Below the pieces are notes generated by a model. It did not search any database. It had not been told where the DNA came from and saw nothing but the letters and a program-made list of their open reading frames with translations. Made by a program: the position numbers and the translations under genes. DNA of 64,000 nucleotides from assembly GCF_009177095.1 (NCBI RefSeq), contig NZ_AP021861.1, positions 6,616,501 to 6,680,500 of the forward strand, in the 5' to 3' direction. The first letter of the stretch is position 1; each line of letters begins with the position of its first letter. The DNA comes from Lacipirellula parvula. Lineage in GTDB: Bacteria; Planctomycetota; Planctomycetia; Pirellulales; Lacipirellulaceae. Shown one piece after another: positions 49,026-56,273 of the stretch.

Positions 49026-49307
49026 TCACTTCTTCTCGCTGTGCCCCAAATCGCGCTGCGGCGCAATTCGATCGCGCACCATCTGCTTCAGCTCCTTGAT
49101 ATCAGGAAACCCTTCCCGCTCCGCGCGATCCCAAACGAGCTCCTCATTCACACGAATCTGAAACACGCCCCCCGTCCCCGGCGCCAGCGCCACCTCGCCT
49201 AGTTCCTCAGCGAACGTCGAGAGCAACTCCTGCCCCATCCACGCAGCGCGCAGCAGCCAGCGGCATTGGGTGCAGTAGACGATCTCGACTCGCGGCGAAC
49301 GATTCAT
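49026..49307 (-). CDS. SelW/Rdx-family thioredoxin-like protein
   Basis: A 93-residue protein with RVEIVYCTQCRWLLRAAWMG at the N-terminus. The CTQC sits where SelT/SelW/SelH proteins have CxxU or CxxC. It continues with ELLSTFAEELGEVALAPGTG and GVFQIRVNEELVWDRAEREG, typical of the Rdx fold. A redox role is expected; the partner is unknown. There is no signal peptide. It is divergent from the M48 gene. Confidence 0.9.
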   Translation of the reverse strand: MNRSPRVEIVYCTQCRWLLRAAWMGQELLSTFAEELGEVALAPGTGGVFQIRVNEELVWDRAEREGFPDIKELKQMVRDRIAPQRDLGHSEKK

Positions 49308-49353
49308 AGCGGCTCCTGGTCACGCCGAATTTTCCTCAACTTCGGCCGCCTGC

Positions 49354-49359
49354 TATAGT
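49354..49359 (+). promoter_or_regulatory. Possible -10 element for the M48 protease gene
   Basis: TATAGT, about 42 nt before the ATG. The -35 region 17 nt upstream (TTTCCT) is weak, so this is only a candidate. Confidence 0.3.
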
Positions 49360-49400
49360 ACTACCGGCCACTTCTCTTGCAAAACCGCGGAACCGTCGCC

Positions 49401-50318
49401 ATGCGATTGCCCAGCCCTTTTCCGTTTCCTCAGCAACGGTCGCGCAACTCCGGCGGACGCTCTCCATTCGGCGGTTCGTCAGACGGTCGGTCGAACGGCC
49501 TCAAGGCTCGGCTGCTCATTGCACTCGCCATCGTCGGGTTCGCCGTGCTGAGCTACTATCTCAAGCCAGGCGATGTCAATGAAGTCACCGGCGAAGTCGA
49601 GCGCGTCGCGCTGATCGATCCCGAGGAAGAGATCCAGCTCGGCCTGCAAGCGGCGCCCGAAATGGTCGACATGCATGGCGGGCAGTCCCGCGATCGCGGC
49701 GGGCAGCAGGCGGTGAACATTGTCGGCAACCAACTGCTCGATGCACTCGACCGCGACCTCAAACAACACGATCGCCACAACCCGTATCGCAACGCCTTCC
49801 GCTTCACGCTGCTCGCCGATCCGCAGACGGTGAACGCCTTCGCGCTGCCCGGCGGACCGGTCTTCATCACCCAGGCGCTGTATGATAAGTTCACGACGAA
49901 GGGCCAGCTCGCCGGCGTGCTCGGCCACGAGATCGGCCACGTCCTCTCGCGCCATGCTAACAAGCAGATGGCGCGGCAGGGTATGTTCCAAGGCATCGCC
50001 GGCGCCGTCGGCGTGCTCGGCGGAGACGTGAACAGCGCTCAAATGGGGCAGATGGTTTCGTCGGTCCTCAGCACGAGCTACGGCCGCGACGCTGAACTCG
50101 AAAGCGACAAGTGGGGCGTCCGCCTGATGGCGATGGCCGGCTACGACCCGCGGGCGATGATCGACGTGATGCAGATCCTCGACGAAGCAAGCGGCGGCGC
50201 GGGTGGCCCGCCGGAGTTCCTCAGCACGCATCCGAAGCCGGCGAACCGGGTGGAGTACATCAAGCGGGTGATTGCCGAGGAGTTCCCGAACGGCGTGCCA
50301 GATGGCTTAGAGAAGTAA
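49401..50318 (+). CDS. M48-family membrane-anchored metalloprotease
   Basis: A 305-residue protein: a Pro/Ser/Gly-rich N-terminus, one membrane helix (LLIALAIVGFAVLSYYLKPG near residue 45), then a soluble peptidase with FALPGGPVFITQALYD, the zinc site GVLGHEIGHVLSRHANKQMA (HEIGH near residue 178) and the third ligand in YGRDAELESDKWGVRLMAMA. The C-terminal STHPKPANRVEYIKRVI is typical of the Oma1/BepA-like M48 group. Envelope protein quality control is the likely role. A TTG at 49377 is possible, but the ATG at 49401 is preferred. Confidence 0.92.
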   Translation: MRLPSPFPFPQQRSRNSGGRSPFGGSSDGRSNGLKARLLIALAIVGFAVLSYYLKPGDVNEVTGEVERVALIDPEEEIQLGLQAAPEMVDMHGGQSRDRGGQQAVNIVGNQLLDALDRDLKQHDRHNPYRNAFRFTLLADPQTVNAFALPGGPVFITQALYDKFTTKGQLAGVLGHEIGHVLSRHANKQMARQGMFQGIAGAVGVLGGDVNSAQMGQMVSSVLSTSYGRDAELESDKWGVRLMAMAGYDPRAMIDVMQILDEASGGAGGPPEFLSTHPKPANRVEYIKRVIAEEFPNGVPDGLEK

Positions 50319-50339
50319 CCCGCAAGCTCGTCCGGACTT

Positions 50340-50364
50340 TAGCCCTGGACTCCGCCCGGGGCTA
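50340..50364. repeat. Single-arm fragment of family B (copy B4)
   Basis: TTAGCCCTGGACTCCGCCCG followed by GGGCTAG: one hairpin arm only, between convergent genes. Confidence 0.7.
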
Positions 50365-50370
50365 GTGCGA

Positions 50371-51459
50371 TCAAAACAGAGGCAACTGCTCGCCGCTGAT
50401 CCGCGGCGGGCGGAACGCTTTGTTGCTCAGCGGCGGTGACTTCCCATCGAGCCCGTACCGCTTCACAAACACGCGAAACGCCTGCTCGATCTGATCCGCC
50501 ATCGGCCCGGTGCCGCGCATCCGCTGGCCGAACTCCGCCGTGTTGAGCTTTCCTTTGCGGGCCGCGCGGACGAACGATTCGACCTTCGCCGCGTGGTTCG
50601 GCCGTTGCCGCGCGATCCAGTCGAGGAAGACGTCCTTCACGGTCGAGGGCAGCCGCAGCAGCGTATGGTGGGCGCCGATCGCTCCCGCCTCGCTCGCCGC
50701 CTTCAAGATCGCCGGCGTCTCGCTGTCGGTTAGTCCGGGAATGATCGGGCCGACCATCACGTTCGTCGGTACGCCCGCCTTGGCCAGCGTTTCGATCGCT
50801 CTCAGTCGCGCCGTCGGGGCGCTGGTCCGCGGCTCCATCACGCGAGCGAGCGATTGGTCGAGCGTCGTCACGCTGATCGCCACCCGCACCGCCTGGTGGG
50901 CTGCTAGCTCCTGCAGTAGATCGACGTCACGCGTAATGAGCGCGTTCTTGGTGATCATCCCTGCCGGTTGCCGGCACTCGGCAAGCACCTCCAAACAGCC
51001 GCGCGTCAGCTTGAACTCCCGCTCCGCCGGCTGGTAGCAGTCGGTCACTCCGGAGAAGACGATCGTCTCGGCCGTCCACTTCGGCCGCGCAAGGAACTGC
51101 CGCAGTAGCTCGGGGGCGCGTCGTTTGACGAGGATCTTCGTTTCGAAGTCGATCCCCGCGCTCATACCGAGATATTCGTGCCCGGGACGAGCGTAGCAGT
51201 AGCTGCACCCGTGGCTGCAGCCGCGGTAGGGGTTCACGCTGTAGTTGAAGGAAACGTCTGGGCTGTCGTTCGTGGCGACGATCGACTGCGACTCATCGTC
51301 GAGATACTGCGTCGGCGGGCGATCGAGCGAATCGAGGTACTCGTCATCCTCGGCGACGTGCTCGAAGTCGTCGACCTGCCGGGTATGGAGATACGGATTG
51401 TCCGGCTGCACCCCCGCGGCCCGGCCGCGAATGTTCGGTCGTGAATTGGCGCCGCTCAT
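50371..51459 (-). CDS. Radical SAM protein, PA0069 family
   Basis: A 362-residue protein with the 4Fe-4S motif in NPYRGCSHGCSYCYARPGHE (C-X3-C-X2-C), preceded by the conserved segment DVSFNYSVNPYRG. Downstream features are AGIDFETKILVKRRAPELLR, FSGVTDCYQPAEREFKLTRG and VMVGPIIPGLTDSE. This is the SplB-like PA0069 group, whose reaction is not established. The last ten residues are PRISGEQLPLF-type. A promoter-like region with a palindrome lies about 170 bp upstream, beyond a family C repeat. Confidence 0.92.
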   Translation of the reverse strand: MSGANSRPNIRGRAAGVQPDNPYLHTRQVDDFEHVAEDDEYLDSLDRPPTQYLDDESQSIVATNDSPDVSFNYSVNPYRGCSHGCSYCYARPGHEYLGMSAGIDFETKILVKRRAPELLRQFLARPKWTAETIVFSGVTDCYQPAEREFKLTRGCLEVLAECRQPAGMITKNALITRDVDLLQELAAHQAVRVAISVTTLDQSLARVMEPRTSAPTARLRAIETLAKAGVPTNVMVGPIIPGLTDSETPAILKAASEAGAIGAHHTLLRLPSTVKDVFLDWIARQRPNHAAKVESFVRAARKGKLNTAEFGQRMRGTGPMADQIEQAFRVFVKRYGLDGKSPPLSNKAFRPPRISGEQLPLF

Positions 51460-51516
51460 GGATATGAACTCACGAAGCAGGTCTAACAGCGAACTAGGAG
51501 TCAGCCGCGGCCTCCA

Positions 51517-51606
51517 TGTGGGAGGCGTCTCCGACGCCGATTCCGGTCACCGCTACCGGACGATATCGCCTTACCGCGCGACCTCGGGGTCGGAGACCCC
51601 TCCCAC
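51517..51606. repeat. Palindromic repeat, family C (copy C2)
   Basis: 90 bp. Left arm TGTGGGAGGCGTCTCCGACG, right arm CGGGGTCGGAGACCCCTCCC followed by ACA, i.e. inverted relative to C1. It lies in the leader of the radical SAM gene. Confidence 0.9.
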
Positions 51607-51629
51607 AAATCCTCGGCCCTCCGACGAGA

Positions 51630-51658
51630 ATTGTGAACATATGTACATATTAAGTCAA
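51630..51658 (-). promoter_or_regulatory. Promoter-like site with operator-like palindrome, reading toward the radical SAM gene
   Basis: On the minus strand, -35 TTGACT (51653-51658) and -10 CACAAT (51630-51635) are 17 nt apart. The spacer contains the perfect palindrome ATATGTACATAT (51639-51650). This AT-rich island stands out in a GC-rich region. Confidence 0.5.
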
Positions 51659-51768
51659 GGCGAGTTACGGAACCGCCGTTTCCAAGGGGGGCGACTGGCG
51701 CGTACGATTGACTAGTCGCGGCGGGAGTTCGCTGCGGCACTGCACGCTTGAGGGCCAGCGTTACGCCG

Positions 51769-52236
51769 ATGATACGTTCGCTACTGTTGTTCGCGTTTGG
51801 TTACATCATCCTGGAGATGATTTTGCTCATCTCGCTAGGGAGGGCGATTGGGTTGCTTCCGACGTTGCTACTAGTTCTGGGCGCCGGCTTCGTCGGTGCG
51901 TGGCTCGCGCGACGCGAGGGGCTGCGCTCCGCGATGAGAATGCGGAGCCAGATGGCGGCCGGCGCGATGCCCGCCGCGGAACTGACCGACGGCCTGCTGA
52001 TCGGCCTCGCCGCGGTACTGCTAATCATCCCCGGCGTGCTCGGCGACGTCATTGGCATCGCCCTGCTGCTGCCGCCGGCGCGAGCGTTTATTCGCCGATC
52101 GCTAGCGGCGAAGTTCGACAAAGCGGCGACGTTTAGCCGCTTTACCGTTGATGAAGGCGGGCGGGCGATGCACACGCCGCGCGGGGATCAGATTATTGAT
52201 GCCCGCGTCATCGAAACGCGCGTGGTTGAGGAGTAG
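51769..52236 (+). CDS. fxsA: FxsA-family membrane protein
   Basis: A 155-residue protein. IRSLLLFAFGYIILEMILLI and RAIGLLPTLLLVLGAGFVGA are the first two membrane helices and match FxsA. GLLIGLAAVLLIIPGVLGDV and IGIALLLPPARAFIRRSL complete the four-helix unit. FxsA of E. coli protects against phage T7 exclusion by the F plasmid; in most bacteria its role is unknown. The polar C-terminal tail is variable. The ATG at 51769 opens directly into the first helix; a TTG at 51748 is less likely. Confidence 0.9.
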   Translation: MIRSLLLFAFGYIILEMILLISLGRAIGLLPTLLLVLGAGFVGAWLARREGLRSAMRMRSQMAAGAMPAAELTDGLLIGLAAVLLIIPGVLGDVIGIALLLPPARAFIRRSLAAKFDKAATFSRFTVDEGGRAMHTPRGDQIIDARVIETRVVEE

Positions 52237-52252
52237 AACGCCGACGCGATTC

Positions 52253-52343
52253 TAGCCCCGGGCTCCGCCCGGGGATCGGCCACCACATCGCGCGACGTTG
52301 CCGAACGGAATGGAAACTCACCCCCGGGCGGAGCCCGGGGCTA
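52253..52343. repeat. Palindromic repeat, family B (copy B5)
   Basis: 91 bp. Arms TAGCCCCGGGCTCCGCCCGG and near-complement; interior CGCGACGTTGCCGAACGGAA, shared with B6 and B7. It lies between the convergent fxsA and cytochrome c peroxidase genes. Confidence 0.93.
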
Positions 52344-52350
52344 GGGAAGC

Positions 52351-53976
52351 TCACGCCGCTTTGGCTTCTGCTTTCTCTTCCTTCAGCTCCTCTTCCGCCT
52401 TCTCCTTTGCCACTTCGGCGTCGGGCAACAAGCGATCTTCTTCGACTTGCGGCAGCTCGCCCGTGAGACCTTCCTTCATAAAGGCGACAAGATCGGCCTT
52501 GTCCTGATCGCTCAGTTCTAGCTTCTTCACCTTCTCGCTCAGCCACGCGTTCGGGTGGCCCCCCTTGGCGTACCACTCAACGACCTCTTCGAGCGTCGCT
52601 TGCGAGCCGTCGTGCATGTACGGAGCGGTTTGCGCCACGTTGCGGCAAGTCGGGGTCTTGAAGGCCCCCTTGTCGATCTCCTCATTCGAGATCACGAAGC
52701 GGCCGAGATCGGGCTCCTTCGCATCCATGCCAACGCCGAGGTTGTGGTACTTCTCGTCAGTGAAGTTGGCGCCGAGATGGCACGCCGTGCAGCCTGCTTG
52801 CTCGCTGAAGAAAAGCTTGCCGCCGCGGATGGCGCTCTCGCTGATCGGGTGATCATCGGAAGCCTTCTTGAGAGCCATGTACTCGTTGTACAGCTCCTGG
52901 TCTTCTTCCTTTAGCGCGTCGAGGTCTTCGATGTCGGCGGCGAACTGCTGCTGGAAGGCGTCGAGTTCCGTATAGTAATCCCACGGCGCCGGGCCGGTGA
53001 CGAGGGTCCGCTCGAACGACGCAATCGCCTTCGCGACGTTGTCGATCGTCAGGCCGTCTTCGAAAACCAGGTTGAATTGCTTCACGTATCCGGGAATGCC
53101 GCGGAGGCACTCGATGCAGGCTTCGTGGGTGTTTGACATCTCGATCGGATTGGCGATCGGGCCCTTCGCCTGCTCTTCGAGCGACGCCGCCCGACCATCC
53201 CAGAACTGGGCGCCGCTGAGGATGCGGTTGTACGCGGTGGGCGAGTTGCGATTCCCTTCCTGCCCCTCGACGCCGACGCCAAACTTCGTCGCCGCGGCGT
53301 AGCCGGTTTCTGACGCATGGCAGCTTGCGCAGCTCACCGACGCATCAGACGACAACCGTGGATCGAAGTAGAGTTGCCGACCGAGCTCAATCTTTGCGCG
53401 GGTGAGCGGGTTCTCGTCGAGGCCCTTCATCTCCGCTTCGCCCGCCTTCAGGCCGAGCGGCAGTTCCGGCTTCAGCACAACATGGTTCTTCGGCTCGGCG
53501 AGCCAGACTTCCATTTCCTCGAGCGTGATTTCGCCTTCGCCGGGGATGCCGGCCGTCAGCGAGGGGTCGCCGAGTTGGACCGTCTCAGCGGGGAGCATCT
53601 TGGTGATCTTCTCACCGGGAGCGGCGAGATCGGCTTCAGCGTCGAGCTTCGGTTCAACGCCCGGCTCTTGCTCCAAGTCGGTGTCGACGTCGGCCGAGGC
53701 GACGGCGTCGGCAGCGGCTTCTTCGCCCGCATCTTCCGCGGGGAACTTAGGAGCGGGGCCGCCCGCTTGAGCCTTCTTCGCGGCAGCGTCGGCGGCGAGC
53801 TCTTCGGCGTCTTCGCCAGCGTCGTCGGCTTTCTCATCAGCAGCCTTCGCATCGTCCTGCTTCGCGGCAGCCGCCTTCCCCTTCGCCGGCGGCGCGTCGC
53901 CGTCGCCAAACAGATACTTGTTCGCCAGCAAGGCGATCGCGACCAGAACGACAACAACGACGATGAACCGCGCCAT
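52351..53976 (-). CDS. Di-heme cytochrome c peroxidase / MauG-family protein
   Basis: A 541-residue protein with an N-terminal membrane anchor (FIVVVVVLVAIALLANKYLF) and a long Ala/Glu/Asp-rich linker (about 25-140). The catalytic part has two c-type heme sites, VSCASCHASETG (near residue 219) and AGCTACHLGANF (near residue 395), plus KTPTCRNVAQTAPYMHDGSQ, typical of bacterial CCPs. It reduces hydrogen peroxide with electrons from small cytochromes on the outer face of the membrane. The C-terminus is a Lys/Glu/Ala tail. It is followed on its upstream side, same strand, by ahpC and tpx, giving a peroxide-defence group. Confidence 0.93.
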   Translation of the reverse strand: MARFIVVVVVLVAIALLANKYLFGDGDAPPAKGKAAAAKQDDAKAADEKADDAGEDAEELAADAAAKKAQAGGPAPKFPAEDAGEEAAADAVASADVDTDLEQEPGVEPKLDAEADLAAPGEKITKMLPAETVQLGDPSLTAGIPGEGEITLEEMEVWLAEPKNHVVLKPELPLGLKAGEAEMKGLDENPLTRAKIELGRQLYFDPRLSSDASVSCASCHASETGYAAATKFGVGVEGQEGNRNSPTAYNRILSGAQFWDGRAASLEEQAKGPIANPIEMSNTHEACIECLRGIPGYVKQFNLVFEDGLTIDNVAKAIASFERTLVTGPAPWDYYTELDAFQQQFAADIEDLDALKEEDQELYNEYMALKKASDDHPISESAIRGGKLFFSEQAGCTACHLGANFTDEKYHNLGVGMDAKEPDLGRFVISNEEIDKGAFKTPTCRNVAQTAPYMHDGSQATLEEVVEWYAKGGHPNAWLSEKVKKLELSDQDKADLVAFMKEGLTGELPQVEEDRLLPDAEVAKEKAEEELKEEKAEAKAA

Positions 53977-54072
53977 GCGTCAACTCTCCGAGCTTGGGGT
54001 CAAAAGCTTGAGATAAAGAACCGGCCGCGGCGCCCTTCTGGCTGCCGCGGCCAGCTGGATCCTTCCGTGGCG

Positions 54073-54675
54073 TTAGCCTGCGGTTTGCAGGTTCGCCTTT
54101 TCGAAGTACTCGAGGCTCTTCTCGGGATCTGGCTTGATGGTGAGGCTGCCTTGCTTCCAGTTAGCCGGGCAGACTTCGCCGTTCTTTTCGAAGAACTGCA
54201 GGGCGTCGACCATGCGGAGGGCTTCGTCGACGCTGCGGCCGAGCGGCAGATCGTTGACGACTTGGTGACGAACGACGCCTTCCTTGTCCATCAGGAACAG
54301 ACCACGGAGGGCGATGCCGTCGTCGGTGAGGACGCCATACTCTTCGCCGATCTTGCGGTTGAGGTCCGCGAGCATCGGGTACGCGATGTCACCGAGGCCC
54401 CCCTCCGAGCGGGCGCGTTGACGCCACGCGAGGTGGGTGAAGTGGCTATCGATCGAGCAGCTCAGCAGTTGCACGCCGCGCTTCGCGAACTCGGCGTTCG
54501 CATCCGAGAAGGCGATGATCTCGGTCGGGCAAACGAAGGTGAAGTCGAGCGGGTAGAAGAACAGCAGCACGTACTTGCCGCGGTAATCTTCAAGCTTCAC
54601 TTCTTGGAACGTGCCGTCGGCCATGACGGCCTGACACGAGAACGAGGGAGCGGTCTTTTGCACGAGCGATGACAT
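54073..54675 (-). CDS. ahpC: 2-Cys peroxiredoxin, AhpC type
   Basis: A thiol peroxidase of 200 residues. The peroxidatic Cys49 lies in [18 protein letters not shown] and the resolving Cys169 in [13 protein letters not shown], both in the usual AhpC/Prx1 settings. It reduces hydrogen peroxide and organic peroxides in the cytosol. No ahpF lies nearby, so its reductant is probably thioredoxin. It is between ccp and tpx, all on the minus strand. A small palindrome (GAATCG-6-CGATTC at 54732-54749) lies in the spacer before its start. Confidence 0.96.
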   Translation of the reverse strand: MSSLVQKTAPSFSCQAVMADGTFQEVKLEDYRGKYVLLFFYPLDFTFVCPTEIIAFSDANAEFAKRGVQLLSCSIDSHFTHLAWRQRARSEGGLGDIAYPMLADLNRKIGEEYGVLTDDGIALRGLFLMDKEGVVRHQVVNDLPLGRSVDEALRMVDALQFFEKNGEVCPANWKQGSLTIKPDPEKSLEYFEKANLQTAG

Positions 54676-54731
54676 GGCGAATCTCTCAGTTAACGGTGGG
54701 TGGCGGCGGGAAAAACGAATTGTCCGGACGG

Positions 54732-54749
54732 GAATCGTTCCTTCGATTC
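54732..54749. promoter_or_regulatory. Small inverted repeat upstream of ahpC
   Basis: GAATCG and CGATTC separated by 6 nt, about 57-74 nt before the ahpC start. It could be a regulator site for the peroxide genes. It does not match a binding site that I can name. Confidence 0.35.
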
Positions 54750-54786
54750 ATTTTTCAACCAAACCTTGGCGATGGCGGGGGCGTCG

Positions 54787-55305
54787 CTACGCGAGCGACT
54801 TCACGGCGGCGAGCGCGGGTTCGTAGTTCGGCTCGCTGGCGACTTCGGGGACGTATTCGACGTAAGCGACTTTGCCGGCGCCGTCGAGCACGAAGATCGC
54901 GCGGGATAGAATCTTCAGCTCTTCGATCAGCGTGCCGTAGCTGTTGCCGAAGTTGCGATCTTGGTAATCGCTGCCGACCCGCATGTTCGCGATCCCCTCG
55001 GCGCCGCAGAAGCGGGCTTGGGCGAACGGCAGGTCGAGGCTGACCGTCACGGCATTGATCTTGTCGCCGAGCGCGGCGACCGACTCGTTGAACTTCTTCG
55101 TCTGGATCGCACAAACCGGCGTATCGAGCGACGGGACGACGCTCAGCAGCGTCGGCTTGCCTTTCAGGTCGGCCAGCGTCAATTCCTTCAGGCCGTCCTT
55201 GTAGTAGTGAAGCTTGAAGTCGGGGGCTGCGTCGCCGACGGCGAGCGCCTTGCCGGCGAGCGTGAGCGGGGTTCCCTTGAACGTGACGGCGCCTGAGCGA
55301 CCCAT
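54787..55305 (-). CDS. tpx: Thiol peroxidase (atypical 2-Cys peroxiredoxin)
   Basis: A 172-residue Tpx. The peroxidatic Cys65 is in SVVPSLDTPVCAIQTKKFNE and the second Cys100 in DLPFAQARFCGAEGI, the pair used for the intramolecular disulfide. GAVTFKGTPLTLAGKALAVG and DAAPDFKL at the start fit the family. The ATG at 55305 has AAAGG upstream and is preferred over 55323. It is upstream of ahpC on the same strand with a 111-bp spacer, so co-regulation is likely even if each has its own promoter. Confidence 0.95.
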   Translation of the reverse strand: MGRSGAVTFKGTPLTLAGKALAVGDAAPDFKLHYYKDGLKELTLADLKGKPTLLSVVPSLDTPVCAIQTKKFNESVAALGDKINAVTVSLDLPFAQARFCGAEGIANMRVGSDYQDRNFGNSYGTLIEELKILSRAIFVLDGAGKVAYVEYVPEVASEPNYEPALAAVKSLA

Positions 55306-55492
55306 ATCTTGACCTTTCAGCATGAAGGCAGTGAGCGTGATGCAGCCTGCATGGCGGGGCGCGCTGCAGGGACACTTATTGTCGGCTTTTGGCGAGCCAA
55401 GACAAGGGTTTCAGGGCGCCGCAACGGCCAGTATAGGGGAGGTCTATCGCAGGCAGAATTGCCGCCTATTTAGCAGCTGAAATTGCTCAGCC

Positions 55493-56056
55493 TTACGCCC
55501 CCGTCGCCGTGCGGTAGCAGTGGTCGAACAGGTGCTCCCACTCCAGCCGCTGAATCTCGCGGCACGCCAGATCGTCGCCGCTGCGAACCGCCGCTTCGCA
55601 CGCATCGACGAACGCGTACGGATCGAACGCCCCGCCCGACGTCACGCGCTGCACCGCTTTGCTGTCGCCGAGCCCCAGCTGTGCGATCGCCGGCCCTAGC
55701 TCGCTAAAAACTTCATGCGGCCCCACGTGGCGGAACCAATACTTGGCGTTCGAGAAATCGCCCTCGCGACGATGCATCACGCCATGCCAGAAGCTGCCGC
55801 TCGGCGTTTCGATCTGCTGGCTAATCGAATGCGACTCGTCGAGAAAGTCGTGAAGCAGCCAGAGGCCCGCGAGACAGCAGCGGGCCATGTCGAGGTCGAC
55901 GAGATGGGCGTCGCGAAACACCGTCGCCAGCGTCACCGCTTGCAGCGTGCGTCGTGCGTTCGCATCGCCGCGGCCACTCCCTAAAGTTCGGAGTCGATCG
56001 CCTGCCAACAGCGGCGCAAACGCCGGTCCATACGCCGCGGGGTCGAAGGTGTCCAT
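55493..56056 (-). CDS. Hypothetical protein with WHGVMHRREGDFSNAKYW motif
   Basis: A 187-residue cytosolic protein. Its strongest segments are AGLWLLHDFLDESHSISQQI and FWHGVMHRREGDFSNAKYWF, dense in His, Asp and Trp and so probably structural or catalytic. The C-terminal half (DPYAFVDACEAAVRSGDDLA, REIQRLEWEHLFDHCYRTA) is helical. I believe I have seen this pattern in planctomycete and verrucomicrobial genomes, but cannot attach a function. The His/Asp content would allow a metal site; that is inference. Confidence 0.8.
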   Translation of the reverse strand: MDTFDPAAYGPAFAPLLAGDRLRTLGSGRGDANARRTLQAVTLATVFRDAHLVDLDMARCCLAGLWLLHDFLDESHSISQQIETPSGSFWHGVMHRREGDFSNAKYWFRHVGPHEVFSELGPAIAQLGLGDSKAVQRVTSGGAFDPYAFVDACEAAVRSGDDLACREIQRLEWEHLFDHCYRTATGA

Positions 56057-56164
56057 CGCGTTGCCTCATTCCGAGTGGTGCGTCGCAGTGCGGGCTGCGA
56101 CGTACCAGTCTCGGAGAGGCTGCGCTCACCGTCAACACGTGACGGCCTGGGTCAGAGCGTTTCT

Positions 56165-56255
56165 AGCCCCGGGCTTCGCCCCGGGGGTCGGCCACGACAT
56201 CGCGAGACGTTGCCAAACGGAATGGAAACCTACCCCCGGGCGGAGCCCGGGGCTT
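56165..56255. repeat. Palindromic repeat, family B (copy B6)
   Basis: 91 bp; arms TAGCCCCGGGCTTCGCCCCG and near-complement, interior CGAGACGTTGCCAAACGGAA. It lies just after the stop of the TPR gene (56274) on that gene's 3' side. Confidence 0.93.
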
Positions 56256-56273
56256 CATTAACACGGAAAGCGA

